A stretch of 64,000 nt of DNA. It comes from Alisma plantago-aquatica. Lineage: Eukaryota > Streptophyta > Magnoliopsida > Alismatales > Alismataceae. Location of the stretch: NCBI GenBank assembly GCA_963693085.1, contig OY856412.1, forward strand, positions 1,060,905,744-1,060,969,743. The letters are read 5' to 3'. The notes under the pieces are model-generated. The model was not told where the DNA came from. It searched no databases and was given only the letters and a program-made list of their open reading frames with translations. Of the stretch, positions 36,548 to 47,700 are shown one piece after another. How positions within the stretch are numbered: the stretch's first letter is position 1; the number at the start of each line of letters is the position of its first letter. Both the position numbers and the translations under genes were made by a program.

Positions 36548-36838
36548 TGTAACATCCCAGGATTTGAGGCCTCAGATAACATGATCTTAAAAGGAATGAT
36601 TGGACTACCCATATCACCAAGGTGCACCTCCTTTTCCGGGAGCCCATCACTAAAGAACTCCATAGTTAAGTGCGCTCAGCTTGGAGTAGTACTGGGATGG
36701 GTGACCTGTCGAGAAGTTGAACCTGGCATGCGTGTGAGTGTGGAAAAAGTGTTCAGTTAAGGCTAGTGATTGTATGTGGGGCCAGTCGTCATTCCTAAAA
36801 CTCTACTAGAGCCTTGGGCAGTGGGCCCAAGCGTTACA
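36548..36838 (+). repeat. 3' LTR of Cassandra
   Basis: 291 bp, TGTAACATCCCAGG to GCGTTACA, same length as the 5' LTR. Confidence 0.93.
36608..36718 (+). ncRNA. 5S rRNA-like sequence, Cassandra 3' LTR
   Basis: Second copy, exactly 544 bp downstream. The box A analogue has two substitutions relative to the 5' copy (AGTTAAGTGCGCT). The box C analogue GGATGGGTGACC is intact. Confidence 0.85.
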
Positions 36839-36919
36839 GTAACTTCCCTCATATCGCCCAAGCACTCTAGCCACATTTCGGCCAAGCCTAAAACAAGGAT
36901 GTCGGGCTACCACCTCAAG

Positions 36920-37004
36920 GTGTATCATGCAACCATATGTGTCGTGCATCCATGTGTGTCGTGCATCCATGTGTATCTTGCATCCATGTGTATCATGCAT
37001 CCAC
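36920..37004. repeat. 17 bp minisatellite in the 5' LTR of C, five units
   Basis: Same unit as at 27411-27529 but with two fewer copies, showing change after insertion of C. Confidence 0.9.
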
Positions 37005-37502
37005 TAAAACACACATCTTCCAATGATACAAGGGCACCAAGGGAAAGCATATCGTCCAACCAAGCTAGCCTCATCCAATCGGACAACCCACAAGGCAAAG
37101 ACCAAGGTGTATCGCCCAACACAACCTCATCCTATCGACCAGAACTCTAACCCAATAGAGGGTATCGGGAAGCACCATCCCCAAGCCATATCATGCAAGA
37201 TACAACTCAACAAGATCATCATCAACCTAAAGCACAAGGACACCAAACCCTAATTGATCAAGAAGATCGACTCACCTCTCAACAACTAAGAGAGAGGGGT
37301 CTTGCACAACCTCTATCCCAAATCGGGAAACCATAAGGATCAACCTTAACATAGGTCTACATCTACCAAAAAGCTCACCTCTCATATCCATGGTGAGAGG
37401 AGGGTGTTGCTCAAGCAACTAGAATACAAGCTCACCTCTCAACTTAAACGAGAGAGGGGTATTGCTCATATTACTAGAGCTCAAGCTCACTTCTCTAGAC
37501 CA

Positions 37503-38243
37503 AGGAGGGAAAGGAATGTTGCTCAACAAGGAAGCCCTAAACAAGATTAAAGGTGCAACTAAGAAAGAACTGTATCTAGCAACATACATGGCTGATTATG
37601 ATCACAAGAAAACATACAAGAATATAGAAGAAGGTAATATGATTAGGGTTATAAGTTATGTAACCCGCCTTAAGCAAGCTCCAAGCTCCTAGCACCAAGC
37701 TACACCTTCAGCCACCTCAAGAGGAAGAGGAAGAAGACTCCAAAGATAAGGATCAGCCACCAAGCTTTGCATAGGCAGAGGTGTCGTGAAATCAAAGGGG
37801 AGGGGAAACTAAGGAACTAAAGGGATCCTTAGCAAGAGAAAGGGAACACATATATAGGAGAGGGTGGAGGAGAAACCAAGGTAAGACAAGGCATGGTGTC
37901 GCCCACCTAGGGACACTTGTCCATGGGTAATGCCACCACTCTATCTTGCCCTAAACACATGTCCAAGGCCATTGCCACATGCAAGCATCAAGAGCAAAGT
38001 GTCCACTAGTAGTGACACAAACAAGGTCAAAGGGTCAAACATGTTCATGGACGATACACCCCAACACCATGCCCGACACACCTCCCCGGGCATCACACCT
38101 ATGGCTGATACAAGGCATGGCCGGCACACCCAAGGCTGACACAAGGTCTAACAAGGTCAAGCAAGGCACAACAAGGCCCACCAAGGCTCATCCAAGCCCA
38201 AGGAAACTCAAGCAACGAGCCCAACCCTTCCTCTCAACACTAG
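37503..38243. repeat. 741 bp tandem duplication in the 5' LTR of C, unit 1
   Basis: Begins 'aggagggaaaggaatgttgc' and ends at 'caacactag' before the second unit. The 3' LTR has a single copy of this segment. The breakpoint lies at an AGGAG/AGGAA microhomology. Confidence 0.92.
37849..37856 (-). promoter_or_regulatory. TATA box copy 1 in the 5' LTR of C
   Basis: Minus-strand TATATATG in the context CTCCTATATATGTG, equivalent to 28374-28381. It lies in duplication unit 1, the unit nearer gag-pol. Confidence 0.5.
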
Positions 38244-38984
38244 AGGAGGGAAAGGAATGTTGCTCAACAAGGAAGCCCTAAACAAGATTAAAGGTGCAAC
38301 TAAGCAAGAACTGTATCTAGCAACATACATGGCTGATTATGATCACAAGAAAACATACAATAATATAGAAGAAGGTAATATGATTAGGGTTAGAAGTTAT
38401 GTAACCCGCCTTAAGCAAGCTCCAAGCTCCTAGCACCAAGCTACACCTTTGGCCACCTCAAGAGGAAGAGGAAGAAGACTCCAAAGATAAGGATCGGCCA
38501 CCAAGCTTTGTAAAGGAAGAGGTGTCGTGCAACCAAAGGGGAGGGGAAACTAAGGAACTAAATGGATCCTTACCAAGAGAAAGGGAACACATATATAGGA
38601 GAGGGTGGAGGAGAAACCAAGGTAAGACAAGGCAAGGTGTCGCCCACCTAGGGACACTTGTCCATGGGTAATGCCACCACTCTATCTTGCCCTAAACACA
38701 TGTCCAAGGCCATTGCCACCTGCAAGCATCAAGCGCAAAGTGTCCACTAGTGGTGACACAAACAAGGTCAAAGGGTCAAACGTGTCCATGGACAATACAC
38801 CCCAACACCATGCCCGACACACCTCCCTGGGCATCACACCTATGGCTGATACAAGGCATGGTCGGCACACCCAAGGCTGACACAAGGTCCAACAAGGTCA
38901 AGCAAGGCACAACAAGGCCCACCTGGGCTCATCCAAGCCCAAGGACACTCAAGCAACGAGCCCAACCCTTCCTCTCAACACTAG
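38244..38984. repeat. 741 bp tandem duplication in the 5' LTR of C, unit 2
   Basis: Head-to-tail copy of 37503-38243 with scattered differences. The LTR then continues with the sequence found once in the partner LTR. Confidence 0.92.
38590..38597 (-). promoter_or_regulatory. TATA box copy 2 in the 5' LTR of C
   Basis: Same box, 741 bp from copy 1. The 5' LTR therefore has two core promoters in series. Confidence 0.5.
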
Positions 38985-39190
38985 AGGAAGCAAGGAGAGA
39001 GAAAAACACCTCTCAAGGTGACAAACTTTCTCAACAACCCTAGACTTGGGTTAATTGCAAGTAGCACCTCCAACACACAACAAGCAAAAACAAACCCTAA
39101 TCATCACTAAGGGTGATTAGCAAGCAAATGAGCACCAGGGTTAAGCAAAGCAAACAGGATAAGCCCTAAATGGAGGTCAGGGTCCTTACA

Positions 39191-39195
39191 TCGTA
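39191..39195. repeat. Right target-site duplication of element C (TCGTA)
   Basis: Matches 25110-25114. Element B interior resumes after it with TGTATAAGG, equivalent to TATATAAGG in interior 1. Confidence 0.88.
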
Positions 39196-40941
39196 TGTAT
39201 AAGGTTTATGCACTGGTATACACCTTGTTCTCAACATTTTGCTATGTGACATGGCACTAGACTATCTACTGTGTGTGGGACACTCATTTTGCTGATTTGG
39301 TTTTGTTTTCCAGTCGGCTCGAGCCTCGATAGTTTTCTATGATGTATGCCTTCTCAGAGAAAAACTATATAATATTTTATTATATATATGTAAATATAAA
39401 AATGTGTCACTCCCACTGGAGAGTAGTTACTATTCATGTAACCTAAGTGAAAGGGAGTGACATCAGTCTAGAAGAGAGAGTAGCCTAGATTAGATGTGTA
39501 GAGCCTTATCAAGATATGTGATACATAGAGTAGGTGATAGAATGATAATTGAAATAAGCATGTGCAATCTTATCTAAGTTTGATCTGTGATGGTATAAGT
39601 TCCCTTATAATGGTTTAAGTTGAATACTTGTTGAATCCAATTTTAGAGAATTTAAGCAAAATCTTGATGATGAAAGTATCTTCCATTTTCTTACTTAAGA
39701 TGTGCTAAGTTAAGATAAAGTTGAATATGCATGAGCCTCAAGCTCTTTTACAAAGGAGGAACCCTAGTGATAGGACAAGATATGTGGTGAACTCCAGAGA
39801 GAGTGAGACCCACAAGGAGAGGGTTTTAGGACCTACCCTGAGATATATGTGAAATGATGTGCCCTAAGCTGGGTTACTCCTGAGTAGATGAGTTGAGTCC
39901 TTTTGCATGATTCAATCCTATATGTGAGATATGAGTCAAAATGATGGGTAGGTGATTCATGATGAGAAAACATTCCTTTTGATTGAGTTTGGTCCTCGCT
40001 TGAGTGACATATGTGTGTGAATCTCATCATTAGCTGCAAGTGAGGTAATATATGAACTCTAGTTCTAAGAGAAAAATGCATTGTGCATAAGATACTCATA
40101 AATGTTTCTCCTTCCACTTCTCCTTATTTATATATGATACTAGAGACCTCACTTGAGCTATATAAATGATTTATTTATGAAGAGTCACTCATGTAAATGT
40201 GGCCTAATATTGTCTATATTTCCTCCCTATATCATACATGTGATATCCAAGTTTGAAAGCATGATAAAATTTAGTATATTCTCTTTCTCTCTATATCATG
40301 CATGAATGATATAAGTTTGAAATCATGAAAAAAAGAAGATATTTTTGGCTCATAGATTAATAATCACAAAATATAGTGCCTAGGATCAATCCTTCTAAAT
40401 CTAAGCTTCTTCTTAAGGATAACACACTGAATAGGGTGAAACCCTAATATTTAAGTATGATAAGCAAGCCTTTCTCCAATGATGAAATCATGGTATGATG
40501 TTGATCATAAACCACACAAATGATGTAAACATGATAATTCTAGTGACTGAAGATGTGAGATCTTGACATCATCTTACATAGGCAAGTATAATGAAAGATG
40601 AAAACTTTAGTAATACCTCCTTAACTTCTTACGAGCAAACAAAACCCTTATCCTTAAGGGACTATGAGGATGTAAATAATAAAATATAAGAATGCATACA
40701 ATGATTAAGACACTAAGTTATGCTATGATTCCTTAAAAAAATGCTTTCACCTATATAAGGTGGGGTGGGTACACCCTTGCATGCTTAAATATCCTAAGAT
40801 AACAACTTAGGGTATATCCAAAACTATGATGGCTTTGAAGCCTAGAAGTGTTGACTTATATGAGGTTGAACTCCTTGTTTTCACCTTAAATACGAGATTA
40901 GTTGAATTTTGAGGACAAAATTTCATATAAGGTAGGGTGAA
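39196..40941 (+). other. Interior 2 of element B, 3' part
   Basis: 1746 bp collinear with about 20047-21775, non-coding, ending in the polypurine-like AAGGTAGGGTGAA at 40929-40941. With the 5' piece the interior totals 1953 bp, against 1937 bp for interior 1. Confidence 0.88.
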
Positions 40942-43900
40942 TGTGATGACCCTAATTTTAGGGTCTTGATACCCAATATGGTGTTTAAGGACTATGAATA
41001 TTGTGTAGATGGTTGAACCCAAATTGAGTGATTGGTTATTCAATTGCTGATTCTTGTCACAATAAAATTCCAATTTATGATCTTGGCACATATTTTATGT
41101 CAATGATGAGGAATATATATAGTTAATCAAATTGGGTATTTATGTGTTTATATAACCATTCATGATATACATCAATATGAATAGTTCATTAGGAACTCTA
41201 GGTTGTATCATGATCATCGTAAGTGTATTGAAGTTGTTTGGTTACAACTTAAATATAATTGATCATTTTATTTGACCATCTACCCCTATATTGATGTTAT
41301 CAGAGGAAGCAACTAATGGACAAACATGTGGACCTCCAAATTGGATAAAATGTACTCTAGGATATTATTAGTATGTGTCTAACCCTCCATGAAGAAAGAG
41401 GTTCCTATTTGAGGTTATGCAAGTGTGAACATATTAGATATTTTGCTTAAAGGAGTGGCCAATGCAATAAGTTCATGACACCATTAGGTTTATGGGCAGT
41501 GTGGAGCCCTGAACCATGCCAGCTGCTCATGAAGGCTGGATAGATCCCCAGTTGTCACTGACCTCCGAAATTGGAGGAGAAGTACCAGATTGTTGTCAAG
41601 TAGATCCGAAGTGGGTGGATGATCAGAGGGGAATTCGGTTCCCATAATCATAATCTATACAACCACCAGAGAGCTATCGACCCATTCCTACCCCTACTTA
41701 CAAGCCATGCCCTAGGCGGGATCTCTACACATCCTAGTCATGTTTACATGGGCCAGCTAGACTTGTCAATTACATTGTCATCCTGGAGCAGTAGGCTCTT
41801 CCTGGCCATTATTAGCAAACTAGTCTGATCAAACCCTCCCCCTCCATTAGCGTCCACCTTAGTCCACCCAATTTCTGGACATCAACAAGGGATTTCTCCT
41901 CGAACCAACCTCCTCCAAGAGGAAGATGAACATTAGGGGAAGCCTTTTGCACACCCCCACCACCCGCAAGCTTCTCCCAGGTTTATAAGTAGGCTACAGA
42001 TCTGTGATGAGAAAGAAACATGTTGAGAAGCGATCATCTACCATGAGTCCAAGCAACGTTGGACTTGTTGTCTGTTTGACCCGATGTCTTTGGTTCTTCT
42101 CAGCAGTGAGGGAAATATCTAGGAGGATCTGTACAAGAACCAGGCTGTGTGATATGATGTTGTCACTCGCCGAAGCTAGGCTTAGCAGTGGTGCCTGAAC
42201 CCGAGGATGGAAGCCTAATGATCGAAGAAGAAGAGTGGAGTTTATGATTTGGTGAACTGTCTCCCTCAACTCTAGGAGTGGCTTTACCTTTGGGCCAGGA
42301 GGTTCCAGTCCCCCATGCCCTTATTGTTTCATAGCCCTTCTTCTGTGGCAGTCGTGGGCAGCGAGATCAGTAACACCGGGCTCTGAGCTTCGTCGGACGA
42401 GGAGGAGTGAGGACCAGATCTTTGCCTGGAGGTTCATTATTCCTTCACGATCAGGACGTAGCCAGACCACGTAGTGATGCTCCTATTTCTAGGCGGGAGG
42501 ATGAGCTCTGGGACCTGGGAACTGCGATGGAGGAGAGGGCGAAAAAACCCCGATCACGTGGGAGGAGAGAGAGGGAGTCGGAGGACTCGAAACTACTACC
42601 CGCCCGATTCATCCATCGTGGGCTGGTGACTCAGAAGGGCTCAATTTGTAGATGATGTGGTGACCATCCAGACCACTCTGAAGATGATATCGACGACCCA
42701 AACAAATCAAAATAGGTAAATCTCATCTTAATTTACAGAAATGTTGTGATCTTATGAAATTCATAATAAATAGCCCCATTGTCCTAAAAATCCCCCAAAA
42801 ATACTCCTAGACTCAGAAAAATGTACCCTACATTACTAGATCCTTAGATCAGACCTTTAACAGACAAATAATGATGATCTTTATTGTAGATGATAATGCT
42901 TCTTTTTGAGATCATATTATTGGTATAATTAGCATACCACAGAAATTAAATCTGAGAAAATTATTATTGAATCCTGGTATAATGTGGAAACCAAATATGA
43001 ACTCGGATTTAACTATTATGTCAATATAATAGGCCTTTTCTCATTAAAACCCAATTCTATGTTTATAACCTCTTTTTAATTCTAGAAAATAGACCAGTTA
43101 TCAGAAAAATATAAAAATCATACCAGTCCTTTTTAATGATATATAGATTAGACTAAAAAATATTAGACACCATCCTAACATCACATTGACCTAGGTTTGA
43201 CCAAAACCCTAGCTTGGACCTAAATAATCAAGACTAATGATGTTCTTTTATTAATGATGATTAATTTGCTATTAATCAGGTGATGACCAGGTATCTAGAT
43301 GATCGAGGATTATTAGGAATCTCTGAACTCAGGTACGTGGTCTTATAAGTATAAGACTAGATTTCTTGGTTGCTTATGATATGTAATATCATGAATGTTA
43401 TTATTTGGATATTCATTGCTTGGTTGAACTATTATGAGTTATACTTCGCCAAAATCTAATATAACATAAAAGGATATGGATGGGTTTTAGCTACTAGTGC
43501 ACCTAGCTCGGTATGGATGTATGTTGCCTAACATGGATGTATGATGTTTTGACCCATGTTAGATGTATGATGATATAATTTTTACCCATACTAGATGTAA
43601 GTCAAGTGCAGATAAGTGTAGTACAACCACATCAAATAAATGTAATAAAAAGGATATTTACCTAATTTTTGCCTTAAGAAATGGTTTTTCACTTTTTCTT
43701 CCTTCTTCAAGTATTTTCCTTTATGCAACCTTACTAGTGTATCTTTTGCCATGTACCAACTTTTGTTGATTCGTTTGTTTCATGTATGTTTTAGGTTTAG
43801 AGATAGCATGGGAGAAAAAGAACAGGGTGTGAGCAAGTTGTTCAGGTTACCTATTGTGTAGATCCTGATTAGCATACATGTTCATAGACTTTGTAATTTT

Positions 43901-44097
43901 TTTATATGTAAATGTAATCCAAGCTGTAATAATTCATGTTGTAAATACACATGTTATTGTTGAGAAATGTTATGGTTGTATGTTCATGTATGCGTATTAT
44001 GCTTTTGCATCGCTCTCTGAAATGATTGTCTAATGTTTTCAGACTTGTCCTCTCGAGCCTTATAAGTCTCGAGGTGACAGAATCCGGGGACGTTACA
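40942..44097 (+). repeat. LTR-B3, 3' LTR of element B
   Basis: 3156 bp, TGTGATGACCCTAATTTTAG to CGTTACA, followed by the TSD TTCAG. Confidence 0.92.
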
Positions 44098-44102
44098 TTC
44101 AG
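44098..44102. repeat. Right target-site duplication of element B (TTCAG)
   Basis: Matches 16677-16681. Element A interior continues directly with GGTGATACATAGAG. Confidence 0.92.
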
Positions 44103-44575
44103 GGTGATACATAGAGATAGTTCTTAAGATGTGATGTTAACCACCATAGCCTTTATCGGGATGCAAGTTTTATAATGAGGTTGTGTCGGTGACCACTTCA
44201 TTAAGATGATGTTGGTAAAGGAGGCCTTGTGAAGGTCAGAAAAGAACCACAGTGTGTGTAGATGAAGTCGCTTTGATCATGCAATGGCTGAGAGGGAGCC
44301 AGAAGCAACATGAGTCGTGAGCTGATGCAAAGCAGACTGACTTGCAGTTCACTTTGGGAGAGTATGTGATGTGAAAATATGACCCTTCTAAGCTACAACT
44401 GAGAATGATGAGTCCCTGATATTTGGGTCCATTTGAGATGGATTGGTGGAGATGGTTGTGTTTAGCCTTGCCCCTCAGGATAACATGATGTGTAATGTGT
44501 TCCATGAGTCCGATCTAGAGCACTATGTGAGGTACCCAAGCCATGTGCTGAGCCATGAACCTATTCAGCTTTTGA
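44103..44575 (+). pseudogene. Eroded pol C-terminus of element A, copy 2
   Basis: Continuation of interior 2 after element B. It matches the integrase C-terminal remnant at 8957-9428, including the legible N-V-F-H-E-S-D-L-E-H-Y-V stretch from 44493. Several stops and frame changes are present. Interior 2 then runs to its polypurine tract at 44790. Confidence 0.72.
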
Positions 44576-44777
44576 GAGGATGAAATGTCCTGAGTCACCT
44601 ATGAGTGTATGATATACCAAGGTAAGAAAGAACTCAGATGGAATAATATGAGATGATGAAGGTTCTTGGGAAGCACCATGGAAAGGGTGAAGCCACATGG
44701 GAGCCCTGATGGACGTAAGAAAGGCTTATCCTGAACTGTTTGTTTGCTTGATGGCATTTTGAGGACAAAATTCTTAT

Positions 44778-44790
44778 AAGAGGGGAAGGA
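44778..44790 (+). other. Polypurine tract of element A, interior 2
   Basis: AAGAGGGGAAGGA directly before LTR-A3, identical to 9636-9648. Confidence 0.85.
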
Positions 44791-47700
44791 TGTTACAACC
44801 CCAATTTTTGGGTTCATTTGGTGAGAAATGTAATTTCTCATAATAAAGACAAATGAACAAATAATTATGTCTTTTGATTGAATGCATGAATTTCGTTTAA
44901 AATAGCCTTGTTGATTTATTTGTGGGCTTTATTGGCTATTGGGCCCAATAACAAGGAAAAGACAAAAGAAACTCCATTATTAACAAGAAATGGAGAAAAG
45001 AAAAATGTAGAAACCTCTAGAAGGCAATAGAGTGTAATCCAAAGGTGTATTTCGTGCCTCTTGGGTTCCTTGGAGTCCAAAGTTGCAAGGATAATACAAA
45101 AAGAAAAGAAAAGACCAATTAAATATTTCTTTATTATGAAAGAAATTGAAAACAATGATAAAATATGGGAAATAAGTGGAAAGAGGCATAATTGAGTTAT
45201 CCTTGGTAGATTTTCATATTCACGAGGTTTCAAATATTAAAAGGAATACCAATGAGGAAAATAAAAGAAAGATGAAGAGAAATCCTCAAAAAGAGATATT
45301 TTAATAAGAAATAAACAAGATAATGTGAAAGAATGAATATTGATGCATCTAGAAGGATAATAAGTATCCTTTTGAAGGAATTCTGAAATCTTGGAGTTTC
45401 TTGGGGTCCAAGAAGCCCCAATGAAGAAAGAGGAAAGAGAAAATACCAGTAATGTCAAATAAGAAGATAATATGATGCATAATGAATGAATTATGTGGTA
45501 TTGCTAAGAAGGAAATATTTCCTAGTTGAGGAAAATATTTTCTCGTGGCAAATGGATTAAAAAGCAAGAACAAAGAGAATAATAGGGATAATTTTTGAAA
45601 TCGTAATATCAAAAGAAGAAGGAATATTAAAGAAATATGAGAGAGAGAGAAACTAGCTTATTGATGAAGGAATCACATTCCTATTGAAAAAAGGATTGGT
45701 TGCTTCATGGGCAGACATCCCAGGGCATTGCTACATTCCCCTATAAAAGGGGTAGCACCCTTAGTCGAATCCAATATGATCCCTTACACCCTTCTCTCTC
45801 CTTCTTCTTCGTTTTCCATCCAAAACCCTAAACATGGGGGTTAATGGAACCCAGAGCGATGTGGAGCTGTGGATGGGAGCTTGATGGGGGAACGATGCTC
45901 CCAGTCCCCTGGAGAAGAAGCCCAGCCATCGTCCCTTGACGTTAGCAGCTGCACGATGCCGCAGAACGGCTGCAGCGCGATTGCGGTTGCAGGTCGTGTA
46001 AGGGAGGACCGGCCGTTCTGGCCATGAACTAGAGGCACCTAGAGGTGCATGAAGGAACGACTGGGTCAGGAGGGTGGTTTCTGCCGAGCTTAGGGCTTGG
46101 AAGTGGAGGGAGGAGGACTGTGTAGCCCTGTGCTCAGCGGCTAGGGCAGCAACCCTCGATCTGCACGAGGTTGAAGAAGGGAGAAGCACGTTGGACAATT
46201 CTACCCTCTGGGGGCCAAAGAAGCAATCCACTTAACCCAGGGGTGTTTTAGACTTTTCAAAATATTTCCAAACAAGTCAAGCGGGCCGCGTTGAATGGAC
46301 AAAGGCCTCGTGGTGCCTCCCTATTGGCGAAAGTAAGTGGATTTTGTAAAATTCATAGTTAATTATTCATAGCTCGGATTAGCACGTATAAAATATGAAA
46401 ATTGCTCAAATAAACGAGAGGAATCCAATAAAAATGTCTATCGAAACTAATTCTTCTTGCAATTCAAAAAGTAGTGTAGGTTATCAACTTTGATGAATTA
46501 AAGATTAAGAAATCCTATTTTGACATGATTAATATATTTAGTAGGGTTTAATGGATGATTAAAGTTGGTATTAACATGTTAATAATGAAAAGGAACATTA
46601 GGAACAAAAAGGATGAACTTTGCACGTAATTGGTTTAGTTAGAATTCCATGTGCATGAAAAAAACTTTAATGGGCCTTAAAACCCTAATTTTGGTAAATG
46701 TGACTCTTAATGGATTTAATTATTCAAAATTGTGAATAAAGTTAAGAGATGATGATTTTAAGCTATTTTGAGTATGGAAGTTCTTAATTTTGGATAAATA
46801 TCCTTAATATGATAATTAGGGTTTTTCTAATGGATAAAGGTAGAATTAGCGGCAAATCGAGTTCATATGTGAATTAGACCATAATGAACTATGAATTGAT
46901 GATAAATGAGCATAATGATCTTGTCATGGAATAAAAGGGATAAAAATGGCAGCTGTAATGAAAAAGAGTCTTAATGGACTTAATTGATGATTAATTGTAC
47001 TGTTTCTGAAATTAAAGTTACATGTTAAAAGGTAACCTTAATAACTTTCAGGAAGGATAGATGAGAAATTAGGGATTAAAATTAAAAACCCTAATTGCAA
47101 AGTAAACCCTAAAAGAGGTAGAAATCCTAAAAAGGGAATAGAAACCTTAAGTAACAAGATGGTTTGGATAAATTTTCATAAAAGGAAGTTGGAATGTTTA
47201 TTTCAGGATTTCTATGCACTTTGCTTGCTTGATTGGATTTTCTCTCTCTACATAATTATGTCTCCAAATCTGCGGTACAGGTATGTGGTTACGCTTATGA
47301 CTACCCCGAATTAGTTTACTATGAATTTTGTCGATGTTTCCATCGTGGCTTGAATTAAACTATTGGATGAATTTAATTCATGCAAACTATAATGTGGATA
47401 TGACTATCACCTAAGATATGTGCCTACTAACTCAGATCCTAGTCCCCTCTGTAGCTTGATAGACTGACTTAGTATATGGCTACCTATGGGGTAGGTCCAT
47501 CAGGTCATTGGATGACTTAGTACATGGCTACCAATGGGGTAGGACCATCGAGTCACCTTGAGTCAGGGATTGGACTACCTCTGGGTATCTCCATGCAAAT
47601 CTATAACCCTAAGTATTGGATACATGTAAGGTAGGACCATGGGAATAAGGATCTACCATTTGAGAGAGGTAGCATCCATGTCCACTGTAGGGACAACACA

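Larger units (their letters stand above)
36004..36838 (+). mobile_element. Cassandra TRIM retrotransposon
   Basis: 835 bp with two 291 bp LTRs (36004-36294 and 36548-36838), a perfect tRNA-Met primer site at 36297-36308 (TGGTATCAGAGC), a purine tract AGTGGGGGAGA at 36536-36546 and no coding capacity. Both LTRs contain 5S rRNA-related sequence, the defining trait of the Cassandra family of plant terminal-repeat retrotransposons in miniature. By eye the two LTRs differ at about 20 positions, so the insertion is not recent. It lies opposite in orientation to its host, element C. It needs proteins from another retrotransposon to move. Confidence 0.95.
25115..39190 (-). mobile_element. Element C: chromovirus (Tekay/Del-like Ty3/gypsy) with recognisable gag-pol
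   Basis: 14,076 bp on the minus strand: 5' LTR at 33784-39190, primer site 33767-33778, gag-pol 28968-33656, 3' LTR at 25115-28955, TSD TCGTA. In its own sense the LTRs start TGTAAGGACCCTGACC. The 5' LTR ends ...CACCACA. The 3' LTR ends ...CGCCATA, a C-to-T change in the terminal CA. The domain order protease, RT, RNase H, integrase, chromodomain and the single gag-pol frame are typical of plant chromoviruses. Without its Cassandra insertion and tandem duplication the 5' LTR is 3826 bp, against 3841 bp for the 3' LTR. Confidence 0.94.
33784..39190 (-). repeat. 5' LTR of element C, enlarged by Cassandra and a tandem duplication
   Basis: 5407 bp, against 3841 bp for its partner. The excess is an 835 bp Cassandra element plus 5 bp TSD (35999-36843) and a 741 bp tandem duplication (37503-38984). 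Its element-sense start is TGTAAGGACCCTGACC at 39190 and its end ...CACCACA at 33784. Confidence 0.93.
16682..44097 (+). mobile_element. Element B: LARD-like non-autonomous LTR retrotransposon, also three LTRs and two interiors
   Basis: The layout is LTR-B1 (16682-19838), interior 1 (19839-21775), LTR-B2 (21776-24907), interior 2 (24908-25114 plus 39196-40941, split by element C) and LTR-B3 (40942-44097), inside one TTCAG TSD. LTRs of about 3.15 kb start TGTGATGACCCT and end TTACA. The interior is only about 1.94 kb, with no gag or pol domain. It keeps a tRNA-Met primer site, a polypurine-like tract and the 'gaatttcgaggacaaaattt' phrase typical of the end of chromovirus pol. It therefore looks like a deletion derivative moved in trans by a related autonomous element. 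Confidence 0.88.

Noticed and set aside
36219..36650. 143-codon minus-strand frame as a gene
   Set aside because: It spans the Cassandra interior and both LTR edges, opposite to the element. It is a low-complexity chance frame.
45761..46231. 156-codon minus-strand frame as a gene
   Set aside because: It lies wholly in LTR-A3, is broken in the equivalent part of LTR-A1 and LTR-A2, and shows no domain.
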